Shown: positions 11,175 through 24,252 of the stretch, piece after piece
Position numbering within the stretch: the stretch's first letter is position 1
Layout: every line of letters starts with the position of its first letter
Assembly: GCA_025449115.1 (NCBI GenBank)
Contig: JAHLKC010000005.1
Location: forward strand, 62,001-126,000
Length of the DNA stretch: 64,000 nt
Reading direction: 5' to 3'
DNA from: Chytridium lagenaria
Taxonomy: Eukaryota; Chytridiomycota; Chytridiomycetes; Chytridiales; Chytridiaceae
Position numbers and translations under genes: made by a program
Notes under the pieces: generated by a model
Told to the model about the DNA's origin: nothing
Seen by the model: only the letters and a program-made list of their open reading frames with translations
Databases searched by the model: none

Positions 11175-14100
11175 TTAAACCGCATCATCCCTCACAATAT
11201 CCTTGAAACACTCCAAAGTCTTCTCGGTAATATCTTCCACATCCCCCGTCGCCTCCACCCGCCTCACTCTCCCACCATCCCCCTCAAAATGCTCAATCAC
11301 AGGCATACTCATCTCCGTAAACGTTTCAAGCCGTTTATTGATACTCTCAAGGTTGTCGTCGGCACGACCAGATGTTTCGCCGCGTTTAAGAAGACGCGTT
11401 GTGAGGATGTCGTGGGGCGCATCGAAGAAGAGGACAAAGCGACAACGGCCGATGGTTTTCTCAAACTACGGGATTTGTGAGATGGGCATGGTAGAAACGA
11501 AATGAGGGAGGGTTACCTCTATGGCTTGTTCCATGTTGCGAGGGAATCCGTCGATGAGATAGCCGGGGTGCTTTCCCCTACGTTCTTCCATGGCGGATAC
11601 AAGAAGTCTGAGGGTAACGTCCTTCATAGTTATATTAGATGTTTGTAGATTGCACTGATTCTCTACCAAAGGAATCAGTTTTCCTTCCTTCATTATGGCT
11701 TCAAGCTCTTGGCCAAGCTCCGTACCCTTCTTCACCTCGTCGCGGAGAAGATCGCCTGTTGACAGGTGCGCAAAGTGGAGTTTCTCGACCAAACGGTCAC
11801 ATTGTGTTCCTGATAAAAAGTTGGTTAGAACGAGAGGCTACATAAGAAAACAAGGTAAAACAAATGTCTTACCCTTCCCAGACCCCGGTCCACCCAACAC
11901 AAACACAATATTTTCATCCTCAAACGGCCTCTTCCCTCCCAACACACTCTTCACCTGCGCATATACATCATCCACCGTCCCAACCGACTCGATCTTCGCA
12001 ACCGCATCTCCGTAGTACTCTACAACCGGTAAACTTTGCTCCTGGAACGTTTGGAATCTTTTCCGGATTGTGTCGAGGTTGTCGTCGGCGCGGCCAGATG
12101 TTTTGCCGCGTTCTAGGAGACGGGCTTCCAGGGTTTCTAGAGGACAATTGAAGAAAAGGACCCTGGAGGGGAGGGAGATGGTGGATTCGAAGAGTTGGGC
12201 TTGATCAACGGCGCGGGGGAAACCATCTATTTGTATGTTAGTTCGGGGTAGAGTAGTTGATGTTACCAATAAGGATTCCGGGAGCGTCGATATTTTCAAT
12301 GATGGAAGTGCGTAAAAGACCAAGAACAATTTCCTATTCCAACAGGGCATTAGAAAACCCATAGGAAACAAAAACGTATAGAAGCCTCAACTTACCAACG
12401 GTACAATCTTCCCCTCCTTCATTAAGATCCCCACACTTCTTTCCAATCTCGCTTCCCTTGTCAAGCTCCGCTCTCAACAAGTCTCCACTCGATATGTGCG
12501 CATAGTTAAAGTCGTTTGCGATTCTTGCGCATTGCGTTCCTTTACCGGATCCAGGTCCACCTTTTCATGTGATTTATTGCGTTAAAACCCTTACACAATA
12601 GTTAAATGTAATTACCAAGAACAAAGATGAGGTTATTGTGAACAATCGGTATCGATAATGCCTTATAGGTTCCGAGAGGTAGCTCTGTGCTTCGGCATAA
12701 ACGTCGTCGGGTGGAGGAACTGACGATATCTATCTCACATTTATGAGCGATAATATTGCGAAAAGATTAAACAAAGAGTTAAACACTGCACAACTCACCG
12801 TCACGCACTTCCCTACTTTCCTGAAATACTCCACAACAGGCATACTTGTATCCACAAAAGTCTTAAACCGTTTCTTAATTGTCACAATATTGTCATCGGC
12901 CCTTCCACTCGTCTCGCCACGTTTTAAAAGTCGGTGCTCAAGTATGTCTTCGGGACAATCAAAGAATAACACGAGACGACACGGTGCAACGGAAGATTCA
13001 AAGGCTTTAGCTTGATCGAGTTGACGAGGGAAACCGTCGATGAGGAAACCTGAAGAGTTTGTATCGCGGTCCATTGCTTCTTGGAGGAGGTTGATAGTGA
13101 TTTCCTGAAGCGTAATTAAAAGGTGTCAGATAATGTTTATGTCGATAGGTAGTATAAAATTACCATAGGCACGATCTTGCCTTCTTTCATGAGAGCGTCA
13201 AGTTCCTTTGCCCTATCAGAGCCGCTAGCAACTTCTGCCCGCAGAAGATCCCCAGCAGACAAATGCATCAAGTTGAAGTCTTTTGCCAGTCTCACACATT
13301 GCGTGCCCTTGCCACATCCAGGCCCACCTTTTTACATATATCAGTATATACTCATTACATGTAACAGAAAGGCACTCTCCATAAAAAACATCAAAAAAAA
13401 AGCACCTAGCACAAATATAATGTTCTTCCATGCGTTGCTATTTCTCGATTTTGGACGTCCTTCAACCACAGCATCAAGTGCCGCTTCCATCTCGGCTCCC
13501 GGTGTCTTAGCCGTCCTCGCACGCGAAGAAGGAACCTCAGCCGTCCCAACTCGTGAGGTATCCGAAATCCCCGTCTTTACGCCTTCCGAAGTTCCAATCC
13601 TCGCCACCTCAGAAGGTCTAGTCCTCGCCACCTCAGATGTTCTAGTCCTCGTCACCTCTGAATTCCTCGCCCTCCCCGCCTCCGCCGTCATAGTCCTCCC
13701 TGCAATCGGCGGCAACGGGATTCGTCCACTCATCCCCTTCTGCTCCTCTGTCAAGAAATGTCCTCTCGTCTGCTCATAAACTTCATCAATCGACGATGTT
13801 GACGAGATATGAATAACACGTCCATCAATAGTATAATAGTCGACCACAGGCATACTTTGTTCTTCGAATGTCTTGAAGCGTTTTTTGATGGTTTCGAGAT
13901 TATCGTCGGCTCTGCCACTGGTTTTGCCACGCTCTAGGAGTCGTTCTTCGAGGATTGTAAGCGGGCAGGAGAAGTAGAGAACAGTGCGGCATTTTCCGAT
14001 GACCTTTTCAAATTCAAAGGCTTGGTCGAGTGCGCGCGGGAATCCATCTGTGTGCCTGTTTCAGAAAGTGCATTACGGCACAATGATTCTCACCAATAAG

Positions 14101-15007
14101 GAATCCGGGAGTGTCCATTCTTTCCTGCATCTCATTTTTCAACAGTCCGATCATGATGCTCTGAATAAAAGAGAAAAAGGTGAGACTTCAATTTTTTTAA
14201 GAGTGATGATGATACCATAGGTACAATCTTGCCTTCCTTCATCAATTCGCCACACTGCTTCCCGATTTCAGAGCCTTTCTCAAGTTCAGCCCGAAGAAGG
14301 TCTCCGGTCGACAAGTGTGCAAAGTTGAACTCCTCAGCCAACCTCGCGCATTGCGTACCCTTTCCAGATCCAGGACCACCTTATGACAGCAAAAAAGATG
14401 TGAGCAATAAAAAAAGTGTGTAAAACGATGAAAAGGAGAACGGACCAAGCACAAAAATAATATTAGGATGATTTAATTCCGGAGCTACTGGGATAGGCGG
14501 TTCCGCCGCTGACGAAGTTGCCACAGCCTTCGCAAGTGCCGGTAACGGTTCCCTCTGCTGCAATCCTTGTGAAGCGTTCGACTTTCCAATACTATTGCTT
14601 TTTAACAGCGGCTTCGCATCCGGCATTATAAACGCCCCTTTCACAGGTGGTAAAATGGGTACCGCAGAAACATTGTGATGTTTTTTCCCGCCATACCCGA
14701 TCCTTCGATGCGACTCCCTCCGTTTCGACGTGGCTTCCTTTGCAAGCGGAGGAATGAAATGATCCCATTGAATGCGTGACTTTCCGGCAAGGACTTCTCC
14801 CTTCTTCAAACGCTGCACGCAATCTTCTATAAACGCTAATGGATCGTCCGGTTGAGTGTAGGTCAATCCTGTCATGATACTCTGTTTTTGTGTGAGAGCA
14901 AGCGGAGAGCGAAAGGTTACCTCCATGATCTGGTTGATGTGCTTCTTTTCAAAGTAATCTCGAGCTTCGAGCTCCATCTCCTGTTGAATAAAGTGCTGGA
15001 GATGCAT
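11175..15007 (-). CDS. Four-domain adenylate kinase with AK5-like N-terminus
   Basis: A single minus-strand gene encoding four consecutive adenylate kinase domains (ATP + AMP = 2 ADP). The N-terminus ([16 protein letters not shown], then [15 protein letters not shown]) matches the RIIa/DPY30-like leader of vertebrate AK5 and AK8, which docks such enzymes to axonemal or cytoskeletal partners. Each domain has a P-loop ([20 protein letters not shown] in domain 2), [13 protein letters not shown] AMP site, LIDGFPR and the LID motif SGRADDN, so all four look catalytically competent. P-loops lie near 14375, 13315, 12555 and 11885. A Ser/Arg/Thr-rich repeat linker ([10 protein letters not shown] type) joins domains 1 and 2. 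Introns recur at equivalent sites in several domains. One frame break near 12436 in domain 3. Stop at 11175-11177. A flagellar energy-relay role is inferred. Confidence 0.9.
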
Positions 15008-15408
15008 CGTGACGGATTATTTTTACGAGAAGGCCGTGACGAGGGCCCTCTACTGCGACAAAGGTAGATGGATCAATTGGGATGAGCTCCGTTGGGGATG
15101 CTCGAAGTGTGTAAGAGATATCCTTCCCTGAAAGTATTTCCAGGGGGGAAGAGGTCAGTATTGTTTTTACATGATTGGAAGCAACCGTTCAACAATGGAA
15201 GATAACACGAGTGTTTCCATATGAGTGATAAACCTATGGTAAGTTACGCGTGTCACGATCATACCGACGGGTATCATGACGAGTACTAAACGGTATGAGC
15301 ATGACGCGATGCGAACGGTAATGACGTCTCCATGCGGGGTGTCCAGACGACCATCAAAGGCGTGACAAAGCAAATTCAAAGCAAGATTTTTTCTCCACTT
15401 ATCAACTA

Positions 15409-18400
15409 TGGCAAGGTCTCCATCACCCCGACGACGGTCCCGCACGAGGTCCCCCGATTCTAGCAGGAAGAAGAAGAAGGACAGGGAGCATCGTTCTCGG
15501 CATAAGGAATCAAAGGATAAAAGCAGGGAAAGGGAGAAGGATAGGGAGAGGGAGAGGGATAGAGAGAGGGAGAGAGACCGCAGTCGGGATCGAAGCAAGG
15601 AGCGGCGGGACCGCGATAGGGATAGGGGAGAAAGGGGAGAGGGATAGAGGGGATAGGGATAGGGATAGGGATAGGGAGAGGGAGAGGGATAGGGACAGAG
15701 AGAGGGAGAGGGATAGGGACCGGCATCGCCATACTCGAGATGACGACAAGGATAGGAGGGACAGGAAAAGGACAAAGCTGGACGACGAGACGGATGAATC
15801 GCGGTACCGTTCTTCAAAGTCTCGACAGGATGACCGCGACCAACCCCTTTCCTCGAAATCGGTGGATACTATTCGAACAGCCAACGATGAGGACATGTCT
15901 ATCGATACATCAACGAAGCCTTCGACTGAGTCGATGACGGTAAATGAAGCATCTTCTAAGCCACACGTTGACGGCGTGACAGCTTCCTACGATTCTGGAG
16001 ATGCCAGACCCTCTGCCCCCACTGGAAAGCCGAACGAGGTACGTTTTGTTGTGACGATATCATGTTCTTACCTGTTTGGACATCTCAGGATTCTATCAGG
16101 AGCGTCATGGAATCCATGTCTGTTGAAGAGAAGACCCGGCAGCGGAGGGAGAGGGTTGAGAAGTGGAGGAGGGAGAAGCTTGCAAAGGAAGAGGCAGAGA
16201 AGAATGCGGGTGCTCCGCCTGTAACTGGTGAGACAGTGGAATCTAGCGCAATGGACGTAGATGATGAGAAAAGAAAAGTTTGGAGTCTAGAAGATGATGA
16301 TGAAGATGACCATGAAGCAGATACGTCGGCACCAGCAGGTATTTTTACCGTTAATGACAATCGTTTGCTCAATAACGGTCGCATTTTAGCAGACAAGGAG
16401 AAGAAGGAAAAGACAAAGGAGAAAGTCGCGGAGCCTGCAACCACCTCTTTCCCACCTCTTCGCCCATTAGGTGAAAAGAAAGACGAAAGCGACTTCCTTT
16501 CGAAAGGTTTTGTGAACAAAGAATCTCGTTCCATTGTCTTTTCAAGCACCAAGATTAAACCTGTCTCCAAGTTTGCCACTTCAAAAAACCGATGAAACCC
16601 TCCACATTTACTTCGACCGTGGTCTTTCCACCGTCCCTATCCGCAACCCAGCTGTCACGTTCGATGCCGGCGAAGATGATGCTGAGGAGAAGTTTTTGGA
16701 GAAACGGAAAAAGAAGTTGAGCTTTCTTAAGGATGTTGAGATGAAAACGGCGGTGAAGGAAGATGACGATGATGAGGATGCTTTGGATGCCTTCATGGAG
16801 GAGGTGACGGATGAGGTGAATAAGTTGAAGGAGGAGGACAGTAAGATGATGGATAGTCGCCTTGAAGATGGAGGTCTTGAACGAGTGGAGGTTGTTGGGG
16901 ACGTTCGAGTCGGTGGGGATAGTGATGATGGAGGAGATGATGACGACGACGAGGACATCATGAGTGCAGCTAATAAGAAACTCGCTGCAAAGCGAAAGGA
17001 CCTTGCAGCTGTTGATCATTCGACGATGAACTATGAATTCTTCCGGAAAGACTTTTACATCGAACCACCTGAGATTGGGGCGCTTACGGCTGCGGAGGTT
17101 GATATTAAGAGGGCTGAGCTGGGAGGCATTAAGATTCGGGGGGTTAATTGCCCAAAACCTATTGAGAGGTGGCCGCAGATGGGATTGCCGCCGGCGGTAT
17201 TTGAGGTTGTCAGGAAGGTTTTGAAGTATGAAAAGCCGACAGCAATTCAGGCGCAGAGTATACCGGCAGTGATGAGTGGAAGAGATGTTATTGGGATTGC
17301 AAAGACCGGAAGTGGAAAGGTAAGAAATGTTTGCCAGGTAATAATTTTTCCTGTACTGATCCTGGTCTCGCATTTTCTTTTTCAATATAGACTATTGCCT
17401 TCCTTCTACCCATGCTTCGACACATCAAAGATCAGCGTCCTGTCGAGCTCGGTGAGGGACCTATTGGTTTGATCATGACACCTACTCGTGAACTTGCCGT
17501 CCAGATCCACAAGGACGCTAAACCTTTTGTGAAGGCCCTCAACATCCGTGCTGTCTGCTGCTACGGTGGTTCACCTATTAAGGATCAAATCGCCGAGCTC
17601 AAGCGTGGTGCTGAAATAATCATATGCACTCCCGGCCGCATGATCGATCTTCTCTGCGCTAACAGTGGAAGAGTCACGAATTTGCGTCGAGTCACATATT
17701 TGGTTCTTGATGAAGCTGATCGAATGTTTGATATGGGTTTCGAACCGCAAGTCATGAAGATGGTGTCTAACGTTCGTCCAAGTCGTCAAACCATTCTCTT
17801 CTCTGCCACGTTCCCGAAAAAAATGGAAGCACTTGCACGGAAGATCTTGAAATCGCCTCTCGAGATCACGGTCGGAGGTCGCAGTGTCGTGTGTCCGGAT
17901 GTTCATCAGATTGTGGAAGTCGTGAACGATGATCAGAAATTCTTGAGGCTTCTTGAGATTCTCGGACTGGCCATGGCAAGTGATCCTGACGCTAAAGTGT
18001 TGATCTTTGTCGAGAGACAGGAGTCTTCCGATCATCTTCTGAGAGATCTTTTGAGGAGGGGATACCCTTGCCAGACGTTGCACGGAGGAAAGGATCAGAT
18101 GGATAGGGAGTCAACTATCGCAGATTTTAAAAGCGGGTTTGTGAACGTCGTGATTGCAACGTCGGTTGCGGCACGTGGTCTTGACGTGAAGCAGCTGAAG
18201 GTAGTTGTCAATTATGACGTGCCTAACCACATGGAAGATTACGTTCACCGCTGTGGACGTACGGGACGTGCAGGGAACAAGGGGACGGCCTATACGTTCC
18301 TCACGCCCGATCAAGAGCGCTACGCAGTTGATATTGTGCAGGCGTTAAAGATGTCAAACGCGACGATTCCTGATGATCTGCAGAAACTTGCCGACGGGTT

Positions 18401-19270
18401 CATTGCAAAAGTCAAGGACGGGAAGGCTAACTACTCGTCGTCGGGCTTCGGTGGGAAAGGTCTCGACCGCCTTGAGAAGGAACGTGATATGGTCAAGAAG
18501 ATTCAACAAAAATCCATGGGATCCGAGTATCAGGATGATAATACTGAGGCATTATATTCGGATGAAGACGAGGAGGCTATTGAAGGGTTTGAGTTCAATG
18601 TCAAATCGGTCAAGAACAATGCTGGTGCTGCAGCTCCCAAGTCCGCTGCTGACAGGGAACGAGAGAGGAATGTCCTTGAGGCTGCTGAACAACTCCGCAA
18701 ACTTGCCGACGAGGCCGACAAATCTGGGTTGATCAAGAAGGAGCAACTTCAAAGCGCCAAGGCGGCGATAGAAAAGGCCAATGCCCAGTTTGGAATGGAG
18801 GGACTTACCAAAGCCAAGGATATTATCGCCAATATCAATCAGAAATACAAGAGAGACGCTGGGGTTCGGAATGCAGGGGACTCGCCGTTTGCCTATGAGT
18901 TTGAGATCAATGATTTCCCGCAAAAAGCGAGATGGAAGGTGACGAATAAGGAACAGATTGTGCAGATCACGGAGATGAGTGGGTGTGCTATTACGACGAG
19001 AGGGACTTTCTTTCCGCCAGGGAAGCAACCTGGACCAACTGAGCGCAAATTGTTTTTGGTAAGCATGGTTTTATTTTAGTTCCGTTGGCTTAAATTGAAT
19101 CGTTTTACTAATTTTACTTTTTTCTTAAAAAAAATTAGTTTATTGAGGGTGAAACTCAACTATCAATTGATATTGCGCGACGTGAGATCAAGCGCATTCT
19201 TAAGGAGGAGACAATGATGGCGATCGAGACTGGACAACATAACCCTGGACGATACCTCGTTACTTTGTGA
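15409..19270 (+). CDS. PRP5: DEAD-box RNA helicase Prp5/DDX46, spliceosomal
   Basis: ATP-dependent RNA helicase that remodels U2 snRNP at the branch site during prespliceosome assembly, in the nucleus. The N-terminus is an SR/RD/RE-dipeptide domain encoded by a purine-rich microsatellite (15480-15730), then an acidic linker. Helicase motifs run in order: [49 protein letters not shown] and [10 protein letters not shown]. The C-terminus matches DDX46/Prp5 ([15 protein letters not shown]). Exon ends: donor near 16039, acceptor before 16088; exon 2 ends 17319; exon 3 17391-19058; exon 4 19139-19270. Two frame breaks, near 15635 (G run) and 16585 (A6), each repaired by one base. Identification rests on the whole motif set plus the RS domain and C-terminus. 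Confidence 0.93.
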
Positions 19271-19970
19271 ATAAACAATGGTTTTGTAAAGAACTGTAAC
19301 TTAAAATAGGTCTATTGTATCCTTCTTTCCTTTCTTAATCGACTCTGGCGTCGCCTCTGCGACTCTTACAAATCAATTCTGGTCCCGTAGCCACTCAATC
19401 AATTCGGAACGCTTACATATCAACCTGTTGGTTTAAGAGGTTGAAACCAAAAATTTGAGAAAGGTTAAATCGACTGAGCAACTTCAGCTCCTACAAGGTT
19501 TGACCATTGCGTCAAGCTTATTTCGCAGTCAGTTAGTCCATCTGAGTCGGTGCTCCTAGCTTGCCCAGATGAATTGTTTCAGCTTAATCCTAACGGTATT
19601 TTTTTTGGTTGCCTATGGTGTACATTAATGTTTTGTTTTTGATGCGTAACGGACAAAGATAAGTAAAGAGACGCTTTTCTCCCCTTCATTATCCTTCCTT
19701 CCTTCGAGTTCGTTCTACCGTTCAGACCAGCACTTTTGCTTATTAGCTTGTTTATCAGTCTCAATTGTTTCAATGACATTAATAGGCAAATCGACGACTT
19801 CTTGATTTATTTGATCTTTTGCTAATGTACACTGCCTCTGATAGACCCTTCTCTCCATCTCGGCACCGTTCACCAACAATATGAACCCTTCTATTTTAAA
19901 GCCATAGCGATGCGTCATGAGGCCCGCAGCAGATTTGTCAACTAGGGACAACAAGCGGACTCAGTCACAA

Positions 19971-21462
19971 TGAAAGCTGTAGATTTTTGCGTCCAACTCA
20001 AACCATCATCCTCGTGCGGCCTGATCCACGATAAAACCTTGGGCTACCTCTTCTAGTTTTGACCCAAACTTATCCCTATCTTTTTTGTAAAATTCGTTTT
20101 GAGCTTTGCAGTATTTTCAACCAGCTAAAAATCTTATCGCAAGCGAATTCTAATGCCAGCCTGACAGATGCTCTTAAAGCGCACGGTACCAATCATGACC
20201 TCATCGTCTACACCTCATTCACAGTAGAGGTCCAAAAGCTGCCAAACTTGACGAAGCAGCGCGACGTCCTTTCATGTTCACCCCCCCAGCTTGTAGAAGT
20301 GACCAGGAGATTTGCCGTTCGTTATTCAGACGCCATTGATAAATTCCAGGTGCTTTGGATCTTTGGCTTATTTTTTACCCTAGAGTGTGACAACAGCGTA
20401 GTACAGAGTTGTACCAGGTTTCATTTCCGGTCTCATGTGCATCACCGCATTAGCCCTACGTTACTCAAGATGAGAAAAGGGGGTTTTTTTCTTTTTTTCT
20501 TTCTTTTTTTTATATTTGATGAGGAGGCACAAGAAGGTGAAAAAAGATTGAGAAAAGAAAATGAAGGACACGTCGATCAGACACACCTCTGGACATCTGC
20601 ATCTCACAACCTGCGAGCAACGGCACATTCCAACGTCATCCAGCTCTACCACCCTTTCATCCATCTTCCCCCTCACTCGTCAGCTAATGCCTCAACCCAA
20701 TCCCAACAGTTGCTCACACATGTACAGGGCGAACGCATGTAAGTGCAGCGGTCCCCTTTCTGCAGGCACCCTAGGATGCACGTTAATAGCTCTATAATCT
20801 GTTGAAACATCCACATCGGTATCTATACTTGCTCACCCATTTTTATTTAGTGATTCAACCAGAAAAACGAAAAACCAACCAGAGGACCTGCGTTCAACGC
20901 CCCAGAAGAAAATGAACTCGGGAGCCACATCGGTCTTCTCAAGACATAATATTAAAGACGGATCAGGAAACAAAAAGCCGTTCAATCATTACTTTGGACA
21001 GTATGCTACATCAACGGAACCCGGGGGAAACCCTTTTGGACTCTTGGAGGCATTGGCTCACTGTGCTTCTGTCGCCGTCCCATACCCATTACCGCCATCA
21101 TCTGTCCGGAATACTCAAAGTCGATTGGTGAGTCCGGGTGCATCTTTGCTAATTGAGGTGGTCAACCGGGAACAACAGTGCAGTGTCCGATCTAAAGCGT
21201 CGGAGAACAAAAATGAGGTGAAAGACGACGTCCCTCAGAATCCGGTCAAAGCTTGTCTCAATCCTCTTAATCTGATAGAGCAGAGACGGGTGCTTGGGAA
21301 GCTTGTTGACAAGGAGTTTTCAAAGTGAGTGCTGGGCCACGGGTGATTTAGGCCATGCTTTTTTCATGTTCTTTCTGCAGCATTACTTTGAACTGACGTT
21401 TGGGTTAAATTTAAACAAGATACGGGATTCCCGAGTACAAGTATCACATATTGAAGCTGTGA
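19971..21462 (+). CDS. Uncharacterised multi-exon gene
   Basis: Probable gene of at least four exons. A short first exon from ATG 19971 (MKAVDFCVQLKP) leads to an exon around 20140-20350 (SLTDALKAHGTNHDLIVYTSF, then DAIDKFQ before a gtgctt donor). Later exons include one ending near 20738 and one spanning about 20852-21324 (PEDLRSTPQKKMNSGATSV...IEQRRVLGKLVDKEFSK) with a clean gtgagt donor. The final exon is very short (YGIPEYKYHILKL) with TGA at 21460-21462. The splice phases at the last two junctions agree, which supports a real gene. No family is recognised and the 5' half is tentative. Confidence 0.35.
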
Positions 21463-24252
21463 AGTGAATGCGTCGTCATCAGCGAGCGTGTCAGCTGGAA
21501 AGAAAGCCCAGGGTTTCGTTGATTCCGTGTGTTTAACTTTTGTGAATATTCTTTTGGTTCAAGCGGCTCTATTTTCTCTCCACTTTTTCACGTCTTTGTT
21601 TTTGGAATGTTTAAACCTACAGCCTGCGCTCACACTAGGCTTCTTTACGTTATTTATTTATCCCCTTTATTCCTTATGGTGAAAAGAAATTAAAATGGAT
21701 CATGAGGCATATTCAATTCTGCATGTAAGAATATATTTTAAACTGTCGTGGATTCCTGGAGCAACGACTCTTCCCCCATCTGCCTTAAAAATCTATATCC
21801 GAACCTACCTCCCGCAACAATGACCCTCCCTGAGAAGACGCGAGTTAGAACATAAAAAAACAATCGGACAAACCTGCATTGCTTCAAATGTCACCTCCAA
21901 CTCGAGGCGGTGCTCGAGAAATGCAATAAGAAAACGAGGGTATCCAGAGTATGGGATGGGATAAATAGCAACATCATGACTCATGGATGGATGCATCGAA
22001 ATTAGAGGAAGGCATGCCGCTATGGAGACTGTGCCTTGACATTGAAGAGATTGAAGATGGCGCGGTAAAAATCCATGTCTAGCGATGGTCTGATGAATGA
22101 ATGATGAAACTAGAGGATTAAGGCTATTTATGACGGTTATTTTAGGCTACTTGAACCGCGGCCGTCCGCATCGCATTCCACAATCTGGCTGTTGTATGAA
22201 GCATACTGCAGGATTACCCCTTCTTACGTATGAGTCACCCTTCAGGATCCGAACCTCCAGCCGATATTCAAACACTATTTTGCTTCTCATCCGCTCATCT
22301 TGATATTCAAAAGTGTTTACCTTTACACCGCCAGGTAATGGTCGTCTTCCTTCTAATTTCCCTCAGCTTTTTTGACATCTTCTCGGCTTTATGAACGATT
22401 ACTCATTCTCATACATAATTGTTTTATCATGCGCAGGACTTCATTGACCGTGCCTTCTAGTTTCAAACAATTTCCGCAAGCGTCAGGAAGGGCTCCAGCT
22501 ACGCCAGTTTTCTTGTTGCGTCTTTCCGCCGCCGGTGGTGGCTTTCAAGTTCGCGCCAACCACAATCAACAGGATTGGAATCTCACTTCATTAAACTAAA
22601 AGGTCAGCATGTATATTTGTTTGCGATTTTATACTTGTTTATTAACATATGGTAATATCCGAATAACGTCTCTTTTAAAACAGTCTTCTGGAAGATCTGA
22701 TTGTGTGATTGGTATTGTGTGATTGGTATCGTCCCGCTGTACAGATCATGGTAGTAAGTCATTCATATTCTTTTCGTTGTCCTGTTTCCGTTGTCGTTTG
22801 GTCCACGTTGTTTCGCTCATTAATACAACTAGGAATCTGATTCTATGACGTCCGTCGGTTTTGCGTGATTGGTATCCGTAAGTTTATGCAGCCACAAGGG
22901 GTCTCATATGGAGATATCCCCTTCTTTCCATTCCGTTCTTCTATTTATTTATCCTTGTAGCTTGGCTGCTTTCTTTTTCTTATCGTCATATCTTATTGCT
23001 GTGTCGCCTGCCCTCATTTTAAACGCTCCGTGATTGGGCCCTCATTTGTTCAACCTCGTCACCAAGTAGCTTATGGTATGCCTCATTCATTTCTCTACTT
23101 TCCGCATAGTGCTTCCTCCTTTCCTCCATTTTGTCTCTCCATCCTTCAGATCCTTTTCAATCGTTTTTACCTTCCGTCACAACATACTTAACAATACCCT
23201 CGGTTTCATCCTACAGGTTCCACCTGTAACCGACCTTTATCGATCACCGTCCCTCGAACTTCGTTTTCACCCTGTATCTCATCGCTCCACCAAATTGAAG
23301 TTTTCACCACACAGATTAAAATATTTTCTCCGCTTTGCAGTTTTCATTTTCACTCCTTTTGATCCTCCTTCCGCTCTCTCTCCTTTCTCCTCTCCACGTT
23401 GATCAAGCCGCTAGGGCGTAATACCTTCACAAATTATACTGTCACTTTCACTGAGACTCCGTTTCAGTGGCTTCTGGGTTTAAGGCGGTGAGTTTCACTC
23501 GGTTATAAAAGTATGCTTGAACCGATTCTCCCAAAGCCCCCTACCCGCCCCCCTCTTCCCCCGCCTGGTGAGCTCGGCCTGCATCTGCGACTTTGGCGCA
23601 TGAAGGCCTATCTTTATTCTATTCATTGGTGTCTCGTTGAACTTCTCCTTTTAGATAACGTCCTCATATTGTTCACCATCAACAGGCTTTCCATCGACAT
23701 CACCTTTCTGATGAACACATGAGAACCGACAGGCACCTCGATGAATCGCCTCTTGACCTAAAGATGATGAGTTAGTTTTGGTACGGATTTTAAGGTGCCC
23801 AAGATACGTTATTGAGAAATAAACACCTTTTTTAACATCATTATTATTTTGTCCATCTAACCTTAAATCTCCGCGCATGTCGAGGCAGAAGCTTTTATAG
23901 AGTGAAGCCAAACAGTGAGCAAAAAAAGGTGAAGGGATGGTTGGCGCTGAATAAAGAAAAAAAAAATAAAATCTTTTGAAAGTTCTCAATACCTTCAACT
24001 CAGAAAAGGCCTTGTCCTCTCAGCATCAACGTCCAGTCCCACTTGGCGTGGTTCTTTATTGGGTCTGGGGTGAGGCTTGTTGAAGATAAGTTCGACTACC
24101 TCTTTAGCTCAGAAAGAGATTTTGGATGTGTCGATCATGGTATCGAGGTTGTTTCTCCGCTACATTTTGGTTATTGACGCTCACTAACACTTAGCTCTCT
24201 CTATAATTATTGCAATTGTCTCGTTATCGGACTGGGGAGTGAAAGAATTGTC
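21463..24252. other. Gene-poor AT-rich region
   Basis: About 2.8 kb without a supported gene. Short ORFs on both strands have no conserved pattern or coherent splice signals. A 13-base word gtgtgattggtat occurs twice in tandem at about 22703-22729 and once more, as gcgtgattggtat, near 22863. The region leads into the SINE-like repeat at 24253 and may be repeat-derived. Confidence 0.5.

Noticed and set aside
15167..15817. 216-codon minus-strand Ser/Tyr/Pro-repeat ORF
   Set aside because: Antisense translation of the purine microsatellite in the Prp5-like gene; low-complexity open frames are expected there.
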